From NCBI GenBank assembly GCA_021786455.1, contig JAJYNF010000032.1:1-6945 (forward strand): a DNA stretch of 6,945 nucleotides, in the 5' to 3' direction. The notes under the pieces are model-generated. The model was given only the letters and a program-made list of their open reading frames with translations. It made no database searches and had not been told where the DNA came from. The DNA is from Acidobacteriota bacterium. GTDB taxonomy: Bacteria; Acidobacteriota; Terriglobia; UBA7540. Of this stretch, positions 1-6,004 are shown piece after piece. Made by a program: the position numbers and the translations under genes. Numbering within the stretch: the stretch's first letter is position 1; every line of letters begins with the position of its first letter.

Positions 1-590
1 ATCAGCCAGAGCCCCACGGCGACGACCAGCAGGATGACGGAAGGCGTGCACCATGCCGCGGCGGCGGCGAAAAATCCGCTGGCGAAAAGAATGATTCGCC
101 GGCGCGACGTCGTGCTGGCGCCTCGGAACGCGAAAGCTACGCCCAACATCCCCAGCGCCGAAGAATCCCAACGATGGTTGGCGTAAAGGCGAAAGGAAAG
201 ACCCGTCTCAAAAGCGAAGAAGGTGAACGCCGCAATCAACGCGGTGGTTTTCCCGGCAAGCCGGGCGGCGAGCCAATAAACGAGGGCCGTGAGCAGCGCA
301 ACGTCCAGAACCATCACCACGCGGCCCGCCGCGAGCGTGACACCGAACAGCTTGAACGCCGCCGCTTCCAGCCAGTAGCTGAGCGGGCCGGTGAGAGCAA
401 AAAAATCCCGGTAAGGAACTTGTCCGCGCAAGACGCGCACCCCGCCGTCGAAGTAGATGCCTTCGTCGAGACCCAGGATGAACAGATTGCCCGCCATCAG
501 CCAAAGCAGCGAGCCGGCGATGAGAAAAACCACCACGGCTGCCACCGAGTGACGCGCGCGGTCGGGCGACGGCTGAGCCGGTGAGGCCAT
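1..590 (-). CDS. GT-C fold membrane glycosyltransferase (PMT/ArnT-like), C-terminus off the left edge
   Basis: This is the N-terminal part (196 codons) of a multi-pass membrane protein that continues beyond base 1. A short polar N-terminus is followed by a membrane helix at about residues 15-40. Next comes an acidic pair in DEGIYFDGG (residues 42-50), then PYRDFFALTGPLSYW (59-73), then further hydrophobic helices at about 90-125 and 165-196. The acidic pair just after helix 1, followed by a PYRDF segment, is typical of GT-C enzymes related to dolichyl-phosphate-mannose protein mannosyltransferases and ArnT. These transfer a sugar from a polyprenyl-phosphate carrier outside the inner membrane. 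Acceptor and sugar cannot be read from this fragment. The ATG at 590 is chosen because the protein before it would be polar and unlike the family. No clear Shine-Dalgarno sequence precedes it, so an upstream start is possible. The gene upstream (808-1665) points the same way but is 217 bp distant. Confidence 0.8.
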   Translation of the reverse strand, partial: MASPAQPSPDRARHSVAAVVVFLIAGSLLWLMAGNLFILGLDEGIYFDGGVRVLRGQVPYRDFFALTGPLSYWLEAAAFKLFGVTLAAGRVVMVLDVALLTALVYWLAARLAGKTTALIAAFTFFAFETGLSFRLYANHRWDSSALGMLGVAFAFRGASTTSRRRIILFASGFFAAAAAWCTPSVILLVVAVGLWL

Positions 591-720
591 TGAGCGAAAG
601 TCTAACGGCAGATGAGGGTGATTGTGAAGGCCGAAGTTCAAGCGCGGTGAGGGGCGGCGCGGCGCTTAGCACGGAGGAAACAGCGTGGGGAAGTACCCGA
701 ATGCGACGCCTTCAGGGTTC

Positions 721-737
721 TTGAAGCATTCCTTCAA
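721..737. repeat. Short inverted repeat in the gap between two minus-strand genes
   Basis: TTGAAG at 721-726 and CTTCAA at 732-737 form perfect 6-bp arms around a 5-base centre. It lies 131 bp upstream of the glycosyltransferase start, so it could be an operator or a weak hairpin. No T-run follows on either strand, so it is not an intrinsic terminator. The rest of the 591-807 gap shows no convincing gene or promoter. Short repeats like this also arise by chance. Confidence 0.3.
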
Positions 738-807
738 TCTCCGCGTCGGTTCGACCTGTTGATCACGCCGCGCGGCTTAGGCACCTGCCGGGCGCCACAG
801 CTACCCA

Positions 808-1665
808 CTACAGCAGTTCCTTGGCTCGGAGCGATTCCAGAAGCTGGATGGCGACTTGGGGCTGAGCGCGACCACAAGTGGGGCAGCCCGGCCCGCCTTG
901 CGGAACGTTGAGCCAATAACCCTGGACAAGATGGCGCGTAGCCTGGACCTCGCGAAACACTTCCGCTCCCGTGACGCGCAGTCCGTGGGGATTCGTGCTC
1001 AGGCCCGCCAAGACCGTCGCGTGAGGGTTGCCAGCCCGCACCTGCGCGGCTTCCTGCGCGATATACCACGCAAAAAGACGCGGATGGTTTTCAGCCCCCT
1101 GAGATTGGATTTCATAAACGTCGGCGGCGGCGGCAATGCGGCGCGCCAGCCCGAGGCGCACGAATGCTCGAAACTGATTTCCGGGGCGCGGAAGCAGGGA
1201 ATGAGCCAAATCCGTGCCTGGCGTCACGATCAGTCGCAGCCCGCGGGCGTGGACAAGCCGGGCGACCCGGGCCGTATAGCCCGGAACGTCTTGCCGCTCG
1301 ATCGGCGGAGTGAAGGGCCAGTTTTCAGGATCGAACAGCACGCCCCAAATCCCCGTGGGGTGGCCAAGGCGCTTCTGCATGGCCGTATAGCTGCGGAAGC
1401 TGAAGACACGGCGGCATCGCCAGCTTGCTAGCCAGGCGGGAAGGCGAGGGCCTACGATGACCCACGTGCCGGCATGATCGAAAGCCTGGTGAAGCAGCCC
1501 CGCAGGATGCGGCGTTGCCTCAAGGCGCTTGAGCCCCGAGGAGGCGACAATCCAAAGGAGTCGAGCGTGGGACGGGGCGGTCAAAACACGCACAGCCCCA
1601 CTGGTTAGTAACGCCGTAATGAGACTCGTTAGGAGCAGCGCACGTCTGATAGCGGAAGGATTCAT
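808..1665 (-). CDS. Secreted protein of unknown function, TIM-barrel/glycosidase-like
   Basis: The product has 285 residues. MNPSAIRR followed by a hydrophobic run to about residue 25 looks like a Sec signal peptide or anchor, so the protein probably acts outside the inner membrane. The mature part alternates hydrophobic strands with conserved-looking loops: TGIWGVLFDPENW (104-116), LRLIVTPGTDL (143-153), DVYEIQSQGAE (182-192), TVLAGLSTNPHG (217-228) and GYWLNVP (249-255). From memory, similar DVYEIQ/GLSTNP patterns occur in secreted hypothetical proteins of actinobacteria. The strand-loop rhythm, with acidic residues near strand ends, suggests a TIM barrel of glycosidase type. This is inference and no catalytic pair is proved. 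A CPTC motif sits at 261-264. The ATG at 1665 is preferred over one nine codons upstream because GGGGTGA (1670-1676) lies four bases before it and the signal peptide then starts correctly. Confidence 0.75.
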   Translation of the reverse strand: MNPSAIRRALLLTSLITALLTSGAVRVLTAPSHARLLWIVASSGLKRLEATPHPAGLLHQAFDHAGTWVIVGPRLPAWLASWRCRRVFSFRSYTAMQKRLGHPTGIWGVLFDPENWPFTPPIERQDVPGYTARVARLVHARGLRLIVTPGTDLAHSLLPRPGNQFRAFVRLGLARRIAAAADVYEIQSQGAENHPRLFAWYIAQEAAQVRAGNPHATVLAGLSTNPHGLRVTGAEVFREVQATRHLVQGYWLNVPQGGPGCPTCGRAQPQVAIQLLESLRAKELL

Positions 1666-1669
1666 AGGT

Positions 1670-1676
1670 TCACCCC
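1670..1676 (-). promoter_or_regulatory. Ribosome binding site deciding the start of the secreted protein gene
   Basis: GGGGTGA on the minus strand lies four bases before the ATG at 1665. It supports that start over the in-frame ATG at 1692, which would put nine polar residues in front of the signal peptide. Confidence 0.55.
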
Positions 1677-1958
1677 AGTTAGCCAGGCTCAATGAGGCCC
1701 CGGGCGCGATGATCCTCTCTTGGATTTGCGCTCAGTAGAAAGCATAGTCGCCGGCTGAACGCGGCTATCCTTAAGCCGGGCTTTATCGAGGCTCGACTTT
1801 CGACTAGCCCGCTTTCCGAGCTTTGGATTGAAGAAACGACCCTTCCCCGCAAGAACCCTCCTAACTTCGCCACCCAGTGTGGCACAGCGGGTTCGCGGGC
1901 GGCAAGCGAAAACCGGCTCGATTCGACGAATGGGAAGGAGTGGCTCATCCAGGAAATG
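1677..1958. other. Gap between the phosphoesterase and secreted-protein genes, no gene seen
   Basis: About 280 bp with no convincing gene. An open frame on the minus strand (1679-1948) has a composition rich in Ser and Arg and no recognisable motif, and nothing marks it as real. A perfect 11-base palindrome, TCGAG-G-CTCGA, lies at 1786-1796. No stem followed by a T-run is visible after the phosphoesterase stop, so transcription could read through, though the gap is long for an operon. No -35/-10 pair convinced me for the downstream gene. Confidence 0.4.
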
Positions 1959-3290
1959 TCAGGCGCGGGTGAGCTCGAAGACGGTGATTTCGGGCGGGGC
2001 GCCGAAGCGGATGGGAACGAAAATCGTGCCGATGCCGCGGTTGACGTAGAGCTGGCCGCCGGGTTTCTGAAACCAGCCGACGACGTAGGGCGTGATGAGG
2101 CGAGCGGGAGAAAGATCGGGGCTGATGAAATTGAGGGTGACCTGGCCGCCGTGCGTATGGCCGGCGAGGCTCAAATCAACGCCCAGTTCGGCGGCGCGGT
2201 CGAACGTGTTGGGGTTGTGGCTCAAGAGGATGTTAGCCGTGTCCGGCTCGATGAGCGGACGAATCCCTTCGAGATATCGTGGAACGTAGCCGAGGCCGTG
2301 GAAGAACTTCATGTGGGTCTGATAGTCCACACCCAGCAAATTGATGGCATCCGAGCCGCAGCGGATGAGGGCGCGCTCCTGCCGCAGGATTTTGACGTTT
2401 TGCTTTGCGAATAAGCGGGTGATGGATGCCTGACAGTGCGCCCAGAGTTCATGGTTTCCAAGGCAGCCATAAATGCCATAAGGCGCGCGCAGACCAGACA
2501 GCGATTGAACCACGGCTCCTTGTGTGGAAGCGTCCCAGGTGACAAAATCACCGGTCAACGCGAGGAGGTCAGGCTTGAGACGGTTGGCTATGTCCGCAAC
2601 GTGCCGGATCTCGCGGGCAGTCATGAACGGCCCAATGTGCAGGTCGGAGAGCTGAACGATGCGGAAACCGTCAAAGGCTTTGGGCAAGCGCTCCAAGCGG
2701 ATTTTGCGGCGCACGACGGTCATATCCTTTAACTCGAAAACGGCGCCGTAGGCGTCAGCGGCAAAAGGCAGCGCGCCGGCTAGGATTCCCGCCTTGAAAA
2801 GGAAATTGCGCCGCGAAGGTGAAAAGTCGCGGAGCTGGGCAGGAGCCGAGGGAAGTGAGATGGCGCGCTCCGATGAGCCCTTCTCCGTCGCGGCTATGGG
2901 AGAGGCGAAGGGCGAAGGGCCGGTTTCGGTTTCGGCGCTTGCTTCCGCCGGGAAAGGTTTGCGGGGCCAGAAACGGCTTACCAACCAGAAGGGGAGAGCG
3001 ACGAGAAATCCGAAAATAGAGCTCACTACCCATACCAGGAAAGGCGCCTGCAAGAGCGCCGTCGCAGCCGTCAGCCGAACGGGACTCAGCCGATGGCGCG
3101 ACCAAGCCAGATTGTACGCGAAAAGAAAAATGTAAAGAATGGCCGCGGCTCCGCCGATCGCTTCTCGCCACCGGTCGTTGCGAATCAGCCTGCGGGCCAG
3201 CTCGCCAAGCCGCCGAAACCAGAAGATTTGCGATGGAATGAAAGTAACGACAAGGCCCAAGGCAACAATCAGATGAAGCGGGACATGCAT
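1959..3290 (-). CDS. Calcineurin-like metallophosphoesterase with N-terminal membrane domain and internal twin-arginine motif
   Basis: The product has 443 residues in three parts. Residues 1-108 hold about three membrane helices (roughly 3-20, 46-63, 78-104). Residues 109-156 are a low-complexity linker rich in Ala, Ser, Pro and Glu, followed by SRRNFLF and a hydrophobic stretch to about 181, like a Tat signal. Residues 190-443 are a phosphoesterase of the YkuE/YaeI type. All the metal-site blocks are present: D216 and H218 in SDLHIG, D248 in GDF, N279 and H280 in GNHE, H358 in SHNP, and H378 and H380 in GHTHGG. Relatives in this family use a two-metal centre, and some act on UDP-diacylglucosamine or other envelope phosphoesters. 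The substrate here is unknown. The domain probably faces the periplasm. The ATG at 3290 is chosen because AGGGGGAA (3298-3305) lies seven bases upstream and the first helix begins at once. A longer frame from 3377 adds 29 polar residues. The gene is divergent from carD. Confidence 0.92.
   Translation of the reverse strand: MHVPLHLIVALGLVVTFIPSQIFWFRRLGELARRLIRNDRWREAIGGAAAILYIFLFAYNLAWSRHRLSPVRLTAATALLQAPFLVWVVSSIFGFLVALPFWLVSRFWPRKPFPAEASAETETGPSPFASPIAATEKGSSERAISLPSAPAQLRDFSPSRRNFLFKAGILAGALPFAADAYGAVFELKDMTVVRRKIRLERLPKAFDGFRIVQLSDLHIGPFMTAREIRHVADIANRLKPDLLALTGDFVTWDASTQGAVVQSLSGLRAPYGIYGCLGNHELWAHCQASITRLFAKQNVKILRQERALIRCGSDAINLLGVDYQTHMKFFHGLGYVPRYLEGIRPLIEPDTANILLSHNPNTFDRAAELGVDLSLAGHTHGGQVTLNFISPDLSPARLITPYVVGWFQKPGGQLYVNRGIGTIFVPIRFGAPPEITVFELTRA
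2877..2937. repeat. Imperfect hairpin and short tandem repeats inside the phosphoesterase linker
   Basis: GCCCTTCTCC (2877-2886) can pair with the GGGAG and AAGGGC blocks at 2898-2913. A second GGCGAAGGG unit and then CGGTTT repeated twice (2920-2931) follow. Together they encode the low-complexity linker at about residues 118-138. The layout resembles dispersed palindromic elements found between genes in GC-rich bacteria, here tolerated within a coding linker. No second copy is in this window, so the repeat family is not shown. Confidence 0.35.
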
Positions 3291-3297
3291 GGATTCG

Positions 3298-3305
3298 TTC
3301 CCCCT
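3298..3305 (-). promoter_or_regulatory. Ribosome binding site deciding the phosphoesterase start
   Basis: AGGGGGAA on the minus strand, seven bases before the ATG at 3290, fits a good Shine-Dalgarno sequence. It sets the start at the codon before the first membrane helix. Confidence 0.6.
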
Positions 3306-3312
3306 GGAGTCA

Positions 3313-3341
3313 GGTTGGCCGCTTGCCGTTGCGTTTGTCAA
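3313..3341 (-). promoter_or_regulatory. Possible promoter for the phosphoesterase gene
   Basis: A perfect TTGACA reads on the minus strand at 3341-3336. The hexamer 17 bases further on (3318-3313, CCAACC) is a poor -10 match. The position, 23-51 bp upstream of the start codon, is right for a promoter, but only the -35 half is persuasive. Confidence 0.3.
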
Positions 3342-3365
3342 CCCCCAAGGCGGAGTGCCTGGGGG
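3342..3365. repeat. Strong GC hairpin in the divergent control region
   Basis: CCCCCA (3342-3347) pairs with TGGGGG (3360-3365), and GGC (3349-3351) pairs with GCC (3357-3359). This gives nine base pairs with one bulged A and a GGAGT loop. No T-run follows on the plus strand and only two T follow on the minus strand, so it is not a standard terminator. It abuts the TTGACA of the minus-strand promoter, so it could be a protein site or a boundary between the two transcription units. Confidence 0.5.
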
Positions 3366-3453
3366 ACGGAAACCCACCGCCCGGCCGATCGGTGAAAGCT
3401 CTCGAAGAGGCGGGCAGGGCGCTTGGAAAGGGTCTCATGCAGCGGTTTTTCTC

Positions 3454-3482
3454 TTGACATTTCGCGCGCGAATTCATAGGCT
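3454..3482 (+). promoter_or_regulatory. Sigma-70-type promoter of carD with a palindrome in the spacer
   Basis: A perfect -35 TTGACA lies at 3454-3459, a 17-base spacer follows, and TAGGCT at 3477-3482 is a weak -10. The spacer contains a perfect 12-base palindrome, TTCGCGCGCGAA (3461-3472). Transcription would begin near 3489, giving a leader of about 29 bases. A strong -35 with a poor -10 is the kind of promoter CarD proteins help to open, so autoregulation is possible but inferred. Confidence 0.6.
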
Positions 3483-3517
3483 GAGGCGTAGAAAGTACAG
3501 AAAATTTGAGGGGGTCC

Positions 3518-4027
3518 ATGAGTTTCCACATTGGAGAGAAAGTCGTTTATCCCAATCAGGGAGTGGGGATTGTTGAGCAGATCTCCAACCGCAATCTGAC
3601 GGGGCAGAACGAGGTCTTCTACTTGCTGCGGCTGACCACCACCAGCATGAAGGTCATGGTGCCCATGAGCAACGTTCAGAGCGTGCGTCTTCGGCGCGTG
3701 GCAAAACAGAGCGAGGTTGAGATCATTCTCAACTTCCTTGAAAAGGGAGAGTGCAAGCATTGCCGAGACTGGAAAGATCGTTACAAAGAGAATGTCGGAA
3801 AGATGCGTAATGGCACGCTCCAGGGGGTAGCGGAGGTTTTCAAAGGGCTCTTGGTTCTGAGCCAGGAGAGGTCTCTTTCCTTCCGCGAGAAGAAAATGTT
3901 CGACCGCGCATGGCAGCTTCTGGTGGACGAAATCGCCATGGCGCGGGGCCAAGACCGGCGAACCATCGAAGCCAGCCTAGTCAAGGCGCTCAGCAAATCA
4001 AATCTCAAAGTCCAGCCTCCCAGCTAG
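3518..4027 (+). CDS. carD: CarD family transcriptional regulator (RNA polymerase binding)
   Basis: The product has 169 residues, close to the usual 160-170. Residues 1-60 are the CarD/TRCF-type RNA polymerase interaction domain (GEKVVYPNQGVGIVEQI, then FYLLRL, then MVPMSNV). Residues about 65-160 form the helical DNA-binding domain. W85 in RDWKDRYKEN lies at the position of the minor-groove tryptophan of mycobacterial CarD, followed by the familiar KMRNGT and LSFREKKMFDRA segments. CarD binds the RNA polymerase beta subunit and stabilises open promoter complexes, often at ribosomal RNA promoters. It acts in the cytoplasm on the nucleoid. C79 and C82 form a CxxC just before W85. The ATG at 3518, with GAGGGGG at 3508-3514, is preferred to a TTG four codons earlier because the family starts with this MSFxIGEKVVYP pattern. 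The gene stands alone with its own promoter and is divergent from the phosphoesterase. Confidence 0.95.
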   Translation: MSFHIGEKVVYPNQGVGIVEQISNRNLTGQNEVFYLLRLTTTSMKVMVPMSNVQSVRLRRVAKQSEVEIILNFLEKGECKHCRDWKDRYKENVGKMRNGTLQGVAEVFKGLLVLSQERSLSFREKKMFDRAWQLLVDEIAMARGQDRRTIEASLVKALSKSNLKVQPPS

Positions 4028-4061
4028 TCGGGCGCTCGCCTGACCCCCGGCGGCTTTCCCG

Positions 4062-4328
4062 TTGACGGTCGAGCCGGCAAGTTGGGGCCCGATTCCTTAT
4101 TTAACGAACCTTCGCGAGCTCAAAAGGCAACTCCAAGTGGAGGGATTCACTAAGACCCTCGTCTGGGAGGACGGCCCCGCTGTTTTCTACGCCGATCACA
4201 CGCACCCGGTTGAAACGGCTTACGTCATTCTGGAAGGCGAGATGACACTGACGGTTGAGGACAGGACCAGGGCTTACCGCGCGGGGGGGGCGCTGATCAG
4301 GTTGAGCGCCGAGCTGAAGCCGTCCTGA
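4062..4328 (+). pseudogene. Truncated cupin-domain protein, probable pseudogene
   Basis: Residues 11-75 of this frame read as a small cupin: IPYLTNLREL, VEGFTKTLVWEDGP, ADHTHPVETAYVILEGEMTLTV and YRAG. The HTHPVE segment (residues 46-51) supplies the first cupin motif, with its metal-binding His and Glu residues. The second motif, a PxG followed by a conserved His, is missing. After YRAG the frame meets eight G in a row (4283-4290), runs into unrelated residues and stops at 4328. There is no ATG: the frame opens at TTG (4062), and where relatives would begin with MPYLTNL the codon is ATT (4092-4094). It follows carD by 34 bp with no clear ribosome binding site. Missing start and missing second half together point to a decayed gene. 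A sequencing error in the G run could explain only part of this. Confidence 0.65.
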
Positions 4329-4368
4329 AGAAAGCAGTAGCGGAAGTCGAGCTCGCGCGGGGCGGGCG

Positions 4369-4403
4369 TTGCCCTCTGGGAAAGCTCGATATAATGATCG
4401 AGC
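4369..4403 (+). promoter_or_regulatory. Promoter with -10 box inside an inverted repeat, probably giving a leaderless mRNA
   Basis: A perfect TATAAT at 4390-4395 lies 15 bases after TTGCCC (4369-4374), a short spacing. Perfect 7-bp arms, GCTCGAT (4384-4390) and ATCGAGC (4397-4403), flank the ATAATG centre, so a repressor bound there would cover the -10 box. The ATG of the next gene begins at 4404. Transcription starting about seven bases after the -10 would leave a leader of one or two bases, and no Shine-Dalgarno sequence is seen. Confidence 0.55.
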
Positions 4404-5948
4404 ATGGCCATGAAGCGCGGGCCCGAATCGCTTGAAGAACTACGCCGCGAGGTGGAAGAGTTTATCCACTCGCTTGAGCATCCCCTAGTAGAGGAAGACG
4501 GAGAGGAGTTGTTTGATCTTTCGGTCAGCCAATGGCGGGCCGCCCTGGAATTCGGAAAGTTGGTCTTTGAGGCGTGGAACAACACGCGAAGCGTGAGCCG
4601 GCGAATTGAGGAAGTTGCCTACCGCGACGGGCGGCGGTTAGGTGTTTTTGCCCGTCACTCGCGCAGTGGCCGGCTGACGACTCTGGAGTTTCGGGAGCAA
4701 GATCAAGCCGCCGCGGGTGCGGGTCGCGCGACCCTGCGCGAGGAATTTTCGCGCCGGTTTGCGTCTATGCTGACGCATGAATACTCTGCGTGGAGACTCG
4801 AACGCGTCAGTCATCGCTCAGATCGGGAATTTTCATTTTCGACCTGGTACACCCGCGGCCTGGCCCGGCAGGGTCAAAACGCCTGGGCATTTTTGGGGCT
4901 AGGTGAGCAGGAGACACCTGAAGCAGCGGACAGCTTGCTGGCTTTCGGCGTGATCTGGCTTGATTGGCTTCGGACCCATGTTGAGCGGACGGCAGTTGCC
5001 GGCCTTAAAGTCTTTATTCCGGCTGCCGCGATCGAATGCAATCTGTGGCGCGTGAAGTGCCTCAACCAGCGCGCAGTGAAGGTGGAGCTTTTCGAATGGC
5101 AGCCCGATTCAGCGCCACCTCGGCAAGTGGATGTGGAGGCGAACAGCGAACTTGAAATTACATTGACGGCGCGCCGACAAGGCGAGATGCTCCTCGAGCG
5201 GCATGGCGAAATGCTGCGGGCAATTCTTCAGAGTTTATATGACCGAGTCAACATTGTGCCGAATGCCTCCGGAAAGTCCCTATCGGTCCGTGTTGCCGGA
5301 CTGGAGGTCGCGCGGGTGGAGGGAGACCTTTCGCCGCGCGTCTTGTTTGGACTGGAGGGCAGCATCCGCGAGTACCGTCCGCGAGATCGCCAGAAATTGC
5401 ACGCTTTCATCCAGGAGGTGATCGAGCGTCGGACCCCAAGCAATCTCAACCGCCAAGATTTATTTTATCGGCTGCAAAGCGAGCGGTGGCTAGAGAGTAT
5501 TCTGATTGGCGACATGACCAAGGTGGATCCTGAGCTTTCGCCTCAGTTTGTGTATTCGCAGGTGCCGTCGTTTGCCGGAAATGACCGGGGGGTGATGGAC
5601 GTTCTTGGCGTGAGCCGAGGCGGGCGACTAGCGGTCATCGAATTGAAGCTCGAAGAGGAAATCAATCTGCCTTTTCAGGCACTCGATTACTGGATGCGTG
5701 TAGCGCATCTGGCGAAGCAGGGTGTCTTCCAGAAGTATGGCTATTTCCCTGAGACGACTATTCAAACGCTGCCTCCACGGCTGTATTTGGTCGCGCCGGC
5801 GTTTCGGTTCCATTCGTCCCTGGAAACCTTGCTGCGCTATTTTGATCCCGCGATTGAAGTGATTCGGGTAGGAATTAACCAGGGTTGGCGCGACGGTGTT
5901 CAGGTACTTTACCGACAAGGAAGACCGAAGCGCTTGCTGGCGGATTGA
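4404..5948 (+). CDS. Protein of unknown family with C-terminal PD-(D/E)XK nuclease core
   Basis: The product has 514 residues, no signal peptide and no membrane segment, so it is likely cytoplasmic. The C-terminal part carries the PD-(D/E)XK pattern: E364 in RWLESIL, D399 in RGVMDVLGV, then E413 and K415 in AVIELK, with Q425 and the ALDYW block (426-430) on the helix that follows. This order fits Mg-dependent nucleases of restriction-endonuclease fold, such as NucS-like or DUF91-like proteins. Residues 1-340 match nothing I recognise. They contain a charged helical start (8-30), EYSAWRLERV (126-135), AWAFLGLGE (160-168), FGVIWLDWLR (181-190) and GLKVFIPAAA (200-209), which look like conserved blocks. 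The ATG at 4404 is the first in frame after the promoter; a second ATG at 4410 is possible. No methyltransferase, helicase or toxin-antitoxin partner lies beside it, so it appears to act alone. A role in DNA repair or defence is inference from fold only. Confidence 0.8.
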   Translation: MAMKRGPESLEELRREVEEFIHSLEHPLVEEDGEELFDLSVSQWRAALEFGKLVFEAWNNTRSVSRRIEEVAYRDGRRLGVFARHSRSGRLTTLEFREQDQAAAGAGRATLREEFSRRFASMLTHEYSAWRLERVSHRSDREFSFSTWYTRGLARQGQNAWAFLGLGEQETPEAADSLLAFGVIWLDWLRTHVERTAVAGLKVFIPAAAIECNLWRVKCLNQRAVKVELFEWQPDSAPPRQVDVEANSELEITLTARRQGEMLLERHGEMLRAILQSLYDRVNIVPNASGKSLSVRVAGLEVARVEGDLSPRVLFGLEGSIREYRPRDRQKLHAFIQEVIERRTPSNLNRQDLFYRLQSERWLESILIGDMTKVDPELSPQFVYSQVPSFAGNDRGVMDVLGVSRGGRLAVIELKLEEEINLPFQALDYWMRVAHLAKQGVFQKYGYFPETTIQTLPPRLYLVAPAFRFHSSLETLLRYFDPAIEVIRVGINQGWRDGVQVLYRQGRPKRLLAD

Positions 5949-6004
5949 CCCAAACTGCGAACGCGCGGACGAAGCCGAATCGTGGTTGTTCCCTCGACGC
6001 TTGC

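Noticed and set aside
174..584. Plus-strand open frame opposite the glycosyltransferase
   Set aside because: Its product is charged and motif-free, while the minus strand gives a clear GT-C membrane protein.
856..1431. Plus-strand open frame of 191 codons opposite the secreted protein
   Set aside because: It has no recognisable motif. The minus frame has a signal peptide, ribosome binding site and conserved-looking blocks.
1679..1948. Minus-strand open frame of 89 codons between two genes
   Set aside because: Low-information Ser/Arg-rich sequence, no motif, and no good ribosome binding site. It is more likely chance in GC-rich DNA.
3338..3952. Minus-strand open frame of 204 codons opposite carD
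   Set aside because: CarD on the plus strand is certain, and the minus-strand product shows no family features.
4404..5948. The nuclease-like gene as part of a restriction-modification or toxin-antitoxin system
   Set aside because: No methyltransferase, specificity subunit, helicase or small partner gene lies on either side. The neighbours are a cupin remnant and dtd.
5949..6004. Bidirectional terminator between the converging genes
   Set aside because: No stem of useful length with a T-run on either strand. The GAAAA/TTTTC pairing near 6008 leaves too small a loop.
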